The notes beneath the pieces were generated by a model that was not told the DNA's origin, did no database searches, and saw only the letters and a list, made by a program, of their open reading frames with translations. A stretch of 64,000 nt of DNA. Source: Kangsaoukella pontilimi. Lineage in GTDB: Bacteria > Pseudomonadota > Alphaproteobacteria > Rhodobacterales > Rhodobacteraceae. Location of the stretch: NCBI RefSeq assembly GCF_009830125.1, contig NZ_WUPT01000002.1:434001-498000 (forward strand), written 5' to 3'. Made by a program: the position numbers and the translations under genes. How positions within the stretch are numbered: the first letter of the stretch is position 1; each line of letters opens with the position of its first letter. Of this stretch, positions 40,369 through 47,981 are shown piece by piece.

Positions 40369-41294
40369 TCGATCGGCTCCAGATAGCGCTCCAGACGGTC
40401 GCGGAGATGCGCGTGCTGCGAGGGAAGTTTCAGGGCCTCGCCCAGATGCGCGGTATCCTCATCCGTGGCGAATCCCGGCTCGTTTGTCGCGACCTCGAAC
40501 AAGACACCGCCCGGCGTACGGAAATATATCGCCCAGAAATAGTCCCGGTCGATGACCGGTGTCACCTGGTATCCTGTGTCCAGAAGCGCTTCACGCACCT
40601 CCAGTTGCCGCGCGCGGTTCTCGACCGCGAAGGCAATGTGATGCACCGACCCCGCGCCCTGGCCGGCCCAGTTCACGCCGTGGAGCGTTTCGATATCGAT
40701 CGTGTTCGCCTCGTTGCCGTCGGGAACCCTGAAACGGATCACATTTCCCTTCCTGTCGGTTTCTTCATACCCCATGAACTTAAGGAGTTCTGCCGAAGCG
40801 CCAGCATCCTGAAGGCGCATATCCGCAGAATGGAACCCCCGGATCGCCATGTCCTCACTCACGCCGTTGCCGGTCCAGGGTGCGCGCTCGTCACCCTCCG
40901 TTCCGATCAGTGCGAACGCGTCACCATCGGGGCCGTTGAACAACAGCCGGTCTTCTCCGAAGCGGGTGTCGGTTTTGAGATCGCGGACACCATACGCCGT
41001 CAGCCGATCGGCCCACCCTTTCAGGCTGTCCTTAGGGACGGAAAACGACGTCCGTCCGACCTCGCCGGTGCCAGGCCGTCCGCGCGCGGCGTTCGGGAAC
41101 GGGAAATACGTCATGACGCTGCCGGGAGAGCCCGTTTCGTCGCCATAATACAGGTGATAGACGTCCGGGGCGTCGAAATTGACGGTCTTCTTGACGCGAC
41201 GCAGGCCGAGCATGTCGGTAAAGAACGCATTGTTCGATTTTGCCGAGGAGGCAAGCGAGGTGACGTGATGAAGGCCCTTTATCTGAGAGAGCAT
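40365..41294 (-). CDS. Ring-cleaving dioxygenase, MhqO-like (VOC family)
   Basis: This 309-residue protein is made of two VOC/glyoxalase-type modules. Metal-site histidines are at GLHHVTSLAS near the N-terminus and GSVHHIAFAVENRARQ near residue 215, with a Glu in GVLFEVATNEPGF near 270. This is the MhqO type of extradiol dioxygenase. The ATG at 41294 puts the first histidine motif at the N-terminus; the longer frame to 41549 overlaps the divergent gene. It forms an operon with the MhqD-like hydrolase. Confidence 0.87.
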   Translation of the reverse strand: MLSQIKGLHHVTSLASSAKSNNAFFTDMLGLRRVKKTVNFDAPDVYHLYYGDETGSPGSVMTYFPFPNAARGRPGTGEVGRTSFSVPKDSLKGWADRLTAYGVRDLKTDTRFGEDRLLFNGPDGDAFALIGTEGDERAPWTGNGVSEDMAIRGFHSADMRLQDAGASAELLKFMGYEETDRKGNVIRFRVPDGNEANTIDIETLHGVNWAGQGAGSVHHIAFAVENRARQLEVREALLDTGYQVTPVIDRDYFWAIYFRTPGGVLFEVATNEPGFATDEDTAHLGEALKLPSQHAHLRDRLERYLEPIE

Positions 41295-41376
41295 TGAGCA
41301 AGCCTTTCGAGTGGTTTGACATGTGTCCTTGGATTGCTTGTAATCTAGTGTTTGAGAATAAATAGAAAACCGAGCA

Positions 41377-41399
41377 ATTCGCGCAGTTTTTGCGCGAAT
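41377..41399. promoter_or_regulatory. Palindrome in the mhqO-like/YkgJ-like divergent region
   Basis: ATTCGCGCA (41377-41385) and TGCGCGAAT (41391-41399) form a perfect 9-bp inverted repeat with a 5-base spacer. The region is AT-rich next to it (41335-41370). It is a candidate operator for the divergent genes; the regulator is unknown. Confidence 0.45.
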
Positions 41400-41487
41400 G
41401 CGCACATGACTTTCGGGTTGCCCGCCCAGAGATACCTCTGGATGATCCCGCATGTAACAGGTCGACCGGGCAGGGCAGGACGGACCG

Positions 41488-42237
41488 ATGGCAGCAAAGG
41501 TCACGGATTTCACGCAGTTGAGAAAGCGTCTCAAGGCAGCGCGTGTCAAAGGCGCACCGTCCCATGCGCTCGGTCAGGCGCGGCTGATGATGGATGCATG
41601 GATCGATGCGGCCGAATCCCACGGCATGCCGGTTTCAGAGGCGCTCCGACGCATCCGCGACGGTGCTGCCGCACGGCAGATTGCGGAGGAGGTTGCGCAC
41701 ACTCAGCTTTCGTCCAATTCCGGAATTGCCGCGAACGCGGCCTGTCGCGCGGGGTGCGCCTTCTGCTGTATCCTCAAGGGCGAGGATGGCGGGACCATCG
41801 GCGCCGATGAGGCGCGCCGCCTCCATAAGGCCCTGCTTCCGCTCATCGGACAGCCCGACGGTCGCCAATGGCACGAAAACGCCTGCCCTGCGCTCGACCC
41901 GGAAACACGGATGTGCCGCGCCTATGACGCGCGTCCGATGATCTGCCGCAGTTACATGTCGGTCGATGTCGCCGCCTGCGAACGCATCGCGGAAGGACAG
42001 CCGGCGGATGGTGCAGGCGTTCTCGGGGCACAGATGATCCATCTGGCGCTGCTCGCCCTGTCACGCGCCGCCATGGCTGGGATCGCCATGGTCCCGACCT
42101 ACTCTATGGCGAAACTGGCGCAAATGGCGGTCGACGGGGCGAGCCTTGATGAAGCTCTCACAATGGCGCGTCACGGCCCACGCGGACTGGTCGATGAACT
42201 GGCCCGTCAGGCGGAGGCGATGAAGCGGGTTCCCTGA
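41488..42237 (+). CDS. YkgJ-type cysteine-cluster protein
   Basis: This 249-residue cytoplasmic protein has a cysteine cluster of the zinc/iron-chelating YkgJ type: NAACRAGCAFCCI near residue 90, then ENACPALDPETRMCRAYDARPMICRSYMSVDVAACE. The flanking parts are helical and not conserved to my eye. The family may bind Fe-S or zinc and its role is unknown. It is divergent from the MhqO-like gene. Confidence 0.8.
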   Translation: MAAKVTDFTQLRKRLKAARVKGAPSHALGQARLMMDAWIDAAESHGMPVSEALRRIRDGAAARQIAEEVAHTQLSSNSGIAANAACRAGCAFCCILKGEDGGTIGADEARRLHKALLPLIGQPDGRQWHENACPALDPETRMCRAYDARPMICRSYMSVDVAACERIAEGQPADGAGVLGAQMIHLALLALSRAAMAGIAMVPTYSMAKLAQMAVDGASLDEALTMARHGPRGLVDELARQAEAMKRVP

Positions 42238-42291
42238 GGCGGACGTCTCGTCAAGGATCGCCCTCGATATCCCACTCTGCACCAAAACCAG

Positions 42292-42394
42292 TTCTTTGGG
42301 TCCGGGAAATCCTCGGGGGGTGAATTCGCGCGACAGCGCGAAGAGGGGGGCAGACAGCCCCCCTGCCCACCGCGACGCGTCAGCGGCGCAAACC
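42292..42394 (-). repeat. Extragenic 3' element, long type B copy 4
   Basis: It is almost the same sequence as 39665-39768, including the CGCGAATTCACCCCCCGAGG section and the GGGGGGC-AGACA-GCCCCCC hairpin. The orientation is minus, following the rpmJ terminator. Confidence 0.75.
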
Positions 42395-42429
42395 CTGCCG
42401 GCGCCCGAACGCCTCAGAGCGAAAACGGA

Positions 42430-42453
42430 AAAGGCCGCCCCGGGGGACGGCCA
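42430..42453 (-). terminator. Terminator of rpmJ
   Basis: On the minus strand GGCCGTCCCC pairs with GGGGCGGCC with one bulge, followed by TTTTCCGTTTTC. It lies 30 bases after the rpmJ stop. Confidence 0.75.
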
Positions 42454-42481
42454 CAATCCTGGTCCAGTCTGCTGGACGGGC

Positions 42482-42607
42482 TCAGCCCTGGCGGGCTTTG
42501 AACCGGCGCTGCGTCTTGTTGATCACGTAGACGCGGCCCTTGCGACGCACGACGCGGCAGTCGCGGTGCCGGCTCTTGAGCGAACGAAGCGAGTTGCGAA
42601 CCTTCAT
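42482..42607 (-). CDS. rpmJ: Ribosomal protein L36 (41-residue C-minus form)
   Basis: This 41-residue protein reads [20 protein letters not shown] and continues [21 protein letters not shown]. It is the longer L36 form that lacks the CxxC...CxxxxH zinc site and is typical of Alphaproteobacteria. An AGAGGAT Shine-Dalgarno precedes the ATG. tRNA-Val lies 89 bases upstream on the same strand. Confidence 0.97.
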   Translation of the reverse strand: MKVRNSLRSLKSRHRDCRVVRRKGRVYVINKTQRRFKARQG

Positions 42608-42695
42608 GGCCCTATCCTCTCTCAGTCGCGGCGCGATGTCGGCGCCTCGGGTTCCGGTTCTGCCGCAGCGGGCCCAAGCCCGAAGCGACGGTGAA

Positions 42696-42770
<75 letters not shown>

Positions 42771-42836
42771 GTGTCCGCCGTTTCCGGCCTGTCCTAAAGA
42801 ACAAGACGCGGGGGAAGCCCCGCGCCGGTCGGAGGC

Positions 42837-42865
42837 TCTATAATCGGATCAATCCTCCCTTTCAA
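42837..42865 (-). promoter_or_regulatory. Promoter of tRNA-Val
   Basis: On the minus strand TTGAAA (42860-42865) and TATAGA (42837-42842) are spaced by 17 bases, about 65 bases before the tRNA. Confidence 0.6.
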
Positions 42866-42871
42866 GGGCTT

Positions 42872-42899
42872 TTGGCGCGCGCCGGAATCGCCCTATAAC
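42872..42899 (+). promoter_or_regulatory. Promoter of the N-formylglutamate amidohydrolase gene
   Basis: TTGGCG (42872-42877) and TATAAC (42894-42899) are spaced by 16 bases, 30 bases before the start codon at 42930. GGAAGAAGAG lies between. Confidence 0.5.
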
Positions 42900-42929
42900 C
42901 AATGTAACGGAAGAAGAGAAAGCGCGCCC

Positions 42930-43784
42930 TTGCAGCCCTTCACCCTGACCCTGCCGGATATCCGATCGACGAGCGTCGTCTTCGCGTCGCCGCATTCCGG
43001 CCGGTCCTATCCGTGGGAGTTCGTGCGCGGGTCGGTTCTGGACGAGCGCACGCTGAGATCGTCGGAAGATGCCTTTGTAGACAGGATTTTTGCTCCTGCG
43101 ACCGATTTCGGCGCGCCTTTGCTGACAGCGACATACCCGCGGGCGTGGCTCGACGTGAACCGCTCCGCGGACGAGCTTGACCCCGCGCTGATCGAAGGCG
43201 TCCGCCGGGGCGCTCACAACCCGAGGGTGGCGTCGGGGTTGGGGGTCGTGCCGCGCGTCGTGGCGAATGGACGCGCGATCTATCGCGGAAAGATCTCGGC
43301 TAACGAGGCAGAGGCCCGAATCCACGATGTCTGGCGCCCGTGGCACGGCGCTCTGTCGCGGCTGCTCGGCGAAAGTCACGCGCTCTTTGGGGAAGCGATT
43401 CTCGTCGACTGTCACTCGATGCCGCACGAGGCCATCGACAATCTGTCCCACCACCGGGGCGCGCGGCCCGAGATCGTTCTGGGCGACCGCTTTGGCGCCG
43501 CCGCCGGTGCCGAGGTCGTGGACCGGATCGAAGCGGCCTTCTCCAGCGCAGGCTTCCGCGTGGCGCGGAACGCGCCGTTTGCCGGAGCCTATGTGACTCA
43601 GAATTACGGTCGCCCCGCGCGTAGGCAGCACGTAGTTCAGGTCGAGATCGATCGCGCGCTCTACATGGATGAGCGGCAGGTCCGCCCCAATGCAGAATAT
43701 GACGGATTTCTGAATGTCATGCGGGACGTTGTGGGCGACATCGCCGAGATCGGCCGCCGCGATATTCCACTGGCCGCCGAATAG
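42930..43784 (+). CDS. N-formylglutamate amidohydrolase
   Basis: This 284-residue zinc hydrolase starts at a TTG codon, LQPFTLTLPD; no ATG lies nearby and an AG-rich Shine-Dalgarno precedes it. Motifs are VVFASPHSGRSYP near residue 17, DAFVDRIFAPATDFGAPLLTATYPRAWLDVNRSADELDP, ILVDCHSMPH near 168, VLGDRFGAAA and NAPFAGAYVTQNYGRP. The enzyme releases formate and glutamate, the last step of one histidine-degradation route. No other hut genes are adjacent. Confidence 0.92.
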   Translation: MQPFTLTLPDIRSTSVVFASPHSGRSYPWEFVRGSVLDERTLRSSEDAFVDRIFAPATDFGAPLLTATYPRAWLDVNRSADELDPALIEGVRRGAHNPRVASGLGVVPRVVANGRAIYRGKISANEAEARIHDVWRPWHGALSRLLGESHALFGEAILVDCHSMPHEAIDNLSHHRGARPEIVLGDRFGAAAGAEVVDRIEAAFSSAGFRVARNAPFAGAYVTQNYGRPARRQHVVQVEIDRALYMDERQVRPNAEYDGFLNVMRDVVGDIAEIGRRDIPLAAE

Positions 43785-43843
43785 CGTCACCTCGTACGAC
43801 ATCGTGATTGGTCGGCTGCCGGGTTTTCGGCCACTCTTCTCCC

Positions 43844-44215
43844 ATGCGCCGCTTCGCCATTCTTGCTCTCGCCCTCATGCCAGTCATTGCTCAGGCACAG
43901 GATGGTGCGCGGCCGGGGGATAGAACCTTCCAGTCCGAGGCATTGGCTGCGCGTTTGTCGGGGCAAGTGATCGAGTATTTCGATGGCTCGAAATCCCGTT
44001 ACGCGGCTGACCGGCGCTATGGCTACACCTACACCGATGACGGGCCGGTCTGGGCCGGCACCTGGCGCACCGAAGGCGAAAGCCGCGTCTGCGTTGCCTT
44101 CGACAATGGCTCGGCACGCTGCGACCGAATGGTCGAGAATGCCGGTCGACTGGTGCTGATCATTGCGGACGGAACGCGATTTCCGGTGCGGACGGTATCG
44201 GAGATCACCGAGTAG
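43844..44215 (+). CDS. Small secreted protein of unknown function
   Basis: This 123-residue protein has a signal peptide (MRRFAILALALMPVIAQAQ, cut after AQA). The mature part is rich in aromatic residues and has two cysteines (SRVCVAFDNGSARCDRM) that could form a disulfide. The strands YFDGSKSRYAADRRYGYTYTDDGPVWAGTWRTEGESRVCVAF suggest a small beta barrel. The pattern is common in Rhodobacteraceae secreted proteins, but I cannot name the family with confidence. Confidence 0.75.
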   Translation: MRRFAILALALMPVIAQAQDGARPGDRTFQSEALAARLSGQVIEYFDGSKSRYAADRRYGYTYTDDGPVWAGTWRTEGESRVCVAFDNGSARCDRMVENAGRLVLIIADGTRFPVRTVSEITE

Positions 44216-44367
44216 CGCACCGGAATGCGCGGATTCCCGGTTTCTTCATCGGAACCGGTTCGTTGCCATTTGCAGGCTTTTTCAAACCCTCGATGCACGG
44301 ATAGACTTGGTACCGGTGGGGGTGCGCATGCACCCGAATGTAACAAGTGACCTTTTGGGGGTGTGCG

Positions 44368-44496
44368 ATGAGCGAGTACGCGATCGCAGGTGCGATTTTC
44401 GTGGCGTTGGCCATGCTCGGCAATTTCAGCGAGAAGCCGTTTGTGTCTCTGTCCTGTGTCGGAACAGGCGGTTCTCTTGTGACCGTGTGCCGGTGA
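44368..44496 (+). CDS. Candidate 42-residue small protein
   Basis: The ATG at 44368 follows TTTTGGGGGTGTGCG, a possible Shine-Dalgarno. The product begins MSEYAIAGAIFVALAMLGNF, a short hydrophobic segment, and ends in a 22-residue tail with two cysteines. No family is recognisable. It lies between two unrelated genes and could be chance, though the hydrophobic start fits a membrane microprotein. A GGGTGC-GCAT-GCACCC hairpin lies upstream at 44320-44335. Confidence 0.35.
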   Translation: MSEYAIAGAIFVALAMLGNFSEKPFVSLSCVGTGGSLVTVCR

Positions 44497-44504
44497 CCGG
44501 CTGA

Positions 44505-45689
44505 TTACAGCCGGTCAAGAAGCGCGCGCGTAGGCCAGGCATCCGCCGGAAGCCCCAACCGTTCCTGTTCGGCCTGAACCGCGCGGCGGGTGTTGAAGCC
44601 TAGAATGCCGTCGACGCCGCCGACGTCATGACCACGCGCCGCCAGTTTCTGCTGAAGGCGTTTCATCTGGTTCTGATCCAGTCCCGGTTCCGGGTTGCCC
44701 GCATCGAAGACTGGAGCGCCTTCGAGACGCGTGGCGAAATAGCCTGCGGTCATGACATAGACGAAGCTCTGGTTCCATTCGAAGAAGACGCTGAAGTTGG
44801 GATAGGCGAGGAAAGTCGGCCCGCCCCGACCTTGCGGTGCCAGAAGCGACGCATCGAGAGACGGCGCGGCAAGCGCGCCCGATCGCGCCCGGATACCCAT
44901 ACGCTCCCAGTCCGAAGCGGGCTTTGTGGTGTCGAGGCCCGACAGGCTCCAGTCGAAACCGGCGGGGACCGAGACCTCTTGCAGCCACGGTTCGCCCGCG
45001 CGCCATCCAAGACCCTTGAGAAGGTTCGCGCCGGACATCAGCGCATCGGGCGGGGACGTCTTGAGGTAGACATGCCCGTCGCCATCACCGTCGACACCGA
45101 ACTCTATGATGTCGCCGGGCAGCATCTGAACCATGCCGATCTCGCCGGCCCAAGCGCCGGTTGTCGTGGCCGGGTCGAGATCGCCATGCTCGAAAAGTTC
45201 GAGGGCCGCGAACACCTGTGGCCGGAACAATTCGGGCCGGCGGCAGTCATGCGCGAGGGTGACAAGGGCGTTCACGGTGTTGAAGTCGCCCTGAACGGCG
45301 CCGAAATCCGTCTCGAAGGCCCAGAAGGCCAGAAGGACGCCGCGCGAGACGCCGTAGTCACGCTCGATCCGGTCGAAGACCGCGTCCCATTTCTGGGCAT
45401 TGGCCTGACCGTTCCGGACGCGGCTCTGGCTGATGAGGCGTCGGGCGAAATCGGTGAACGGCATCTGGAAGATGCCTTGCCTGCGGTCGGCGCGGATGAC
45501 GGCGGGGTCCTGCGAGACACTGCGGAAGAACCGGTCGACCGTGGCGCGGTCATGACCTTTGGCCACCGCCTCGGTCTTTAGCTCGTCGATGAAGCCGCCG
45601 AAGCTGCCGCCGCAATTTTGGGCGTGAGCGGGCAGAGCGACTGTGGCGGAAGTGAGAAGGCAGGCGAGAAAAAGGTTAACAGCGCGCAT
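44505..45689 (-). CDS. Lytic murein transglycosylase (MltB type) with peptidoglycan-binding domain
   Basis: This 394-residue protein has a signal peptide (LFLACLLTSATVALPAHAQ), the SLT_2/MltB catalytic domain (VSRGVLLAFWAFETDFGAVQG with the catalytic Glu near 123, and AWAGEIGMVQMLPGDIIEFGVDGDGDG), then QSFVYVMTAGYFATRLEGAP. A C-terminal PG_binding_1 domain follows (MKRLQQKLAARGHDVGGVDGILGFNTRRAVQAEQERLGLPADAWPTRALLDRL). It cleaves peptidoglycan to anhydro-muropeptides in the periplasm. The ATG at 45689 sets the signal peptide at the N-terminus. A CtrA-type site lies upstream, shared with the divergent receiver gene. Confidence 0.92.
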   Translation of the reverse strand: MRAVNLFLACLLTSATVALPAHAQNCGGSFGGFIDELKTEAVAKGHDRATVDRFFRSVSQDPAVIRADRRQGIFQMPFTDFARRLISQSRVRNGQANAQKWDAVFDRIERDYGVSRGVLLAFWAFETDFGAVQGDFNTVNALVTLAHDCRRPELFRPQVFAALELFEHGDLDPATTTGAWAGEIGMVQMLPGDIIEFGVDGDGDGHVYLKTSPPDALMSGANLLKGLGWRAGEPWLQEVSVPAGFDWSLSGLDTTKPASDWERMGIRARSGALAAPSLDASLLAPQGRGGPTFLAYPNFSVFFEWNQSFVYVMTAGYFATRLEGAPVFDAGNPEPGLDQNQMKRLQQKLAARGHDVGGVDGILGFNTRRAVQAEQERLGLPADAWPTRALLDRL

Positions 45690-45793
45690 GTGGAGTCCGT
45701 TGCTGAATTTCCGGGCGACCCTATCAGGCAAGGGGTTCCCGGCAAGAAGGATCGGCGGGAAAACGCCGGTGATTAACGGAAGACCGCAAAGCA

Positions 45794-45808
45794 TTAACCT
45801 TCTGTTAA
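45794..45808. promoter_or_regulatory. CtrA-type binding site
   Basis: TTAACCTTCTGTTAA is an exact TTAA-N7-TTAA pair, the full site of the cell-cycle regulator CtrA. It lies 105 bases upstream of the transglycosylase start and 63 bases upstream of the receiver gene start. Confidence 0.55.
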
Positions 45809-45870
45809 TTCTTCCGGCCACAAAATGAAAAAGCTGGGGAGAAACTCTGCTGCGGGCGATCCCGCAGAAG

Positions 45871-46239
45871 GTGGTTAAGGTGGTATTGATCGTCGCGAGC
45901 AATCCGACACTATCCGTGATCTGGGCAAAGTACCTGGAACGTCAGGGCCATGCCGTGACGCTGGTCCACAGTCAGGAGGCGGCGGTCGCCTATATGACCG
46001 AGCATTCCGTCGATGTGATCGTACTGGATATCATGCTGACGGATGGGGCGGCTATGGCCGTGGCGGATTATGCCAGTTACCGGCGGCCAAGCGCCGCGAT
46101 CGTCTTCGTGACGCGGGCGACCTTCTTTTCGGACGGATCGGTCTTCAACCACTTCCCGAACGCTGCCGCATTCGTGGAAGAGAAAACGCCGCCAGGGGAT
46201 CTGGCGGCGATCGTTGCGTATCATGGCCGGGCTTGCTGA
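45871..46239 (+). CDS. Atypical response-regulator receiver protein
   Basis: This 122-residue single receiver domain starts with GTG at 45871 (an in-frame GTG at 45880 is also possible). VVLIVASNPTLSVIWAKYLERQGHAVTLVHSQEAAVAYM matches beta1-alpha2, VIVLDIMLTDG holds the likely phosphoacceptor Asp, IVFVT the Thr and FVEEKTP the Lys. The pair of acidic residues that normally follow beta1 and bind magnesium is replaced by ASNP. Phosphorylation is therefore doubtful. It has no output domain. It is divergent from a transglycosylase gene and has a CtrA-type site upstream. Confidence 0.8.
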   Translation: MVKVVLIVASNPTLSVIWAKYLERQGHAVTLVHSQEAAVAYMTEHSVDVIVLDIMLTDGAAMAVADYASYRRPSAAIVFVTRATFFSDGSVFNHFPNAAAFVEEKTPPGDLAAIVAYHGRAC

Positions 46240-46264
46240 CGCAGGCCCGGAGCGTTGACGGGGG

Positions 46265-47254
46265 TCAGGCCGCTTTCAGCCGTCCACGGCCATGAGGCTC
46301 GTCCCAATCCAGCACCGGATTGATCGGTATGATGCGGTTGGGATTAATCGTCTCGTGGCTGTAGTGGTAGTGCCGCACGATGTGGTCGAAGTTGACCGTC
46401 TCGGCCACGCCCTGCCATTGGTACAGTTCGCGTGCGAAGCCCCAGAGGTTCGGATAGTCGATCAGCCGCCTCCGGTTGCACTTGAAGTGCAGGTGGTAGA
46501 CCGGGTCGAAGCGGAACAGCGTCGTGACAAGGCGCCAGTCGGCCTCGGTGATGCGGTCGCCCATCAGGTAGCGGTTGGATGCGAGCCGGTCTTCGAGCCA
46601 GTCGAGGCTTTCGAACAGCGCGGTGACCGCCTCGTCATAGGCCTCTTGGCTGGTGGCGAAGCCGGATTTGTAGACGCCGTTGTTGACCGTAGAGTAGACC
46701 CGTTTGTTCACCTCCTCGATGGCGTCGCGCATATGCGTGGGCCAATAGTCGTCGGTGTTCCCGGTCAGACCGTCGAAGGCCGAGTTGAACATGCGGATGA
46801 TTTCCGAAGACTCGTTCGATACGATCGTCTCGCGCTTCTTGTCCCAGAGGATCGGCACGGTGACGCGGCCAGAAATATTGGGATCGGCCTTGAGGTAGAT
46901 GTCACGGGCGAAGGGCAGGCCAAAGAGCGTGTCACCGGTCGCGCCGTCGAAGTCATCGTCGAACGTCCAGCCGTCAGAAAGCATGTCGGGATGGACGACC
47001 GAAATAGAGATCAGGTCCTCAAGTCCTTTGAGCTTGCGGAAGATGAGTGTCCGGTGTGCCCAGGGGCAGGCATAGGACACGTAGAGATGATAACGACCCG
47101 CTTCGGCGGGAAAGCCGCCGTCACCCGAGGGCCCGGCACTCCCTTCGGCGGTGATCCAGTTCCGGAAACTGGCGTTCGACCGCACGAATTTGCCGCCGGT
47201 TTTCTTCGTATCGTACCACTCGTCCTTCCAGACGCCTTCGACAAGCTGACCCAT
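46265..47254 (-). CDS. Glutathionyl-hydroquinone reductase (YqjG/ECM4-type glutathione transferase)
   Basis: This 329-residue protein has the active site YVSYACPWAHRTLIFRKLKGL near residue 58 (catalytic Cys in CPWAHR), VPILWDKKRETIVSNESSEIIRMFN for glutathione contact, and a GST_C domain with YLMGDRITEADWRLVTTLFRFDPVYHLHFKCN. This is the Xi-class transferase that removes glutathione from glutathionyl-hydroquinones. It fits a role in quinone detoxification together with the MhqO/MhqD-like pair six kilobases away. Confidence 0.93.
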   Translation of the reverse strand: MGQLVEGVWKDEWYDTKKTGGKFVRSNASFRNWITAEGSAGPSGDGGFPAEAGRYHLYVSYACPWAHRTLIFRKLKGLEDLISISVVHPDMLSDGWTFDDDFDGATGDTLFGLPFARDIYLKADPNISGRVTVPILWDKKRETIVSNESSEIIRMFNSAFDGLTGNTDDYWPTHMRDAIEEVNKRVYSTVNNGVYKSGFATSQEAYDEAVTALFESLDWLEDRLASNRYLMGDRITEADWRLVTTLFRFDPVYHLHFKCNRRRLIDYPNLWGFARELYQWQGVAETVNFDHIVRHYHYSHETINPNRIIPINPVLDWDEPHGRGRLKAA

Positions 47255-47508
47255 GAAATTCTCCTTTGCTTGTCCCTCAATATTGGGCGATTGCCGTCCG
47301 GGACCAGCCCTGCCACGGCACGGCGCATGTGCGCCATCGCACGCTCAGCCTAATACGGCGTTAAGTCTGCGCGTCTCTTCTGAGGAACCAATCTGCCCGG
47401 CATGGTCCAACAGTGGTTCGGTTCGTGTCCGAAACACCGGCGAATTCAGACACTTCTTGACCGAATCGGCATTTGCGCCATCTCCTGAGCAGCGGGGGAG
47501 ATTTTGTC

Positions 47509-47859
47509 ATGTCTGAATACCTGCCTAAGGACGTTCGGGAAGGTCTTATCGCTGCACAAAAGGCCGGACTGAGAAAGAAAAGCCGGATGCGCGTGCGCGT
47601 CGGCGATCGCGACTTCACGATCTTGCGGTACTGGGGCGATGGCTTTGCGCTCGATGCCGACGACGCACCAAGTCTGCGCGGTCTTGTCGACATCTATGAT
47701 GGCGCGCGCATGAAGTCTCAATGTCTGATCGTCGCCTCCTCGGAAGAGGACGGGCAGATGCTCTATGAGTTCAAGCGCGCGACAGAGGCCGCAACAGGGC
47801 CGGCGCTGGACTATGAGCGGGATGCGATGGCGCCTGTCGCGCTGATCGGGCGGGCCTGA
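47509..47859 (+). CDS. Hypothetical protein (116 residues)
   Basis: The N-terminus is MSEYLPKDVREGLIAAQKAGLRKKSRMRVRV; the middle (RDFTILRYWGDGFALDADDAPSLRGLVDIYDGARMKSQCLIVASSEEDGQMLYEFKRATEA) looks like a small soluble alpha/beta or beta protein. It is common in Rhodobacterales as far as I recognise the pattern but has no assigned function. GGGGGAG lies nine bases upstream of the ATG. A type B element follows. A 254-base gap precedes it, with the small hairpin GGCGCA-TG-TGCGCC at 47322-47335. Confidence 0.7.
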   Translation: MSEYLPKDVREGLIAAQKAGLRKKSRMRVRVGDRDFTILRYWGDGFALDADDAPSLRGLVDIYDGARMKSQCLIVASSEEDGQMLYEFKRATEAATGPALDYERDAMAPVALIGRA

Positions 47860-47861
47860 AA

Positions 47862-47931
47862 CCGGGGACTCTGCCCCCGGCTCGCAGATTGCGCGCCTCT
47901 CACGGGATTTTCCGGACACAAAGCAAAAACC
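47862..47931 (+). repeat. Extragenic 3' element, type B copy 5
   Basis: CCGGGG...CCCCGG hairpin (47862-47880) followed by CACGGGATTTTCCGGACACA and AAGC (47901-47925), directly after the 116-residue gene. Confidence 0.65.
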
Positions 47932-47981
47932 GCTGACAGGCGCGACTGTTGGCGCTAACATGCGCGACGAAGGAGGCGCGC

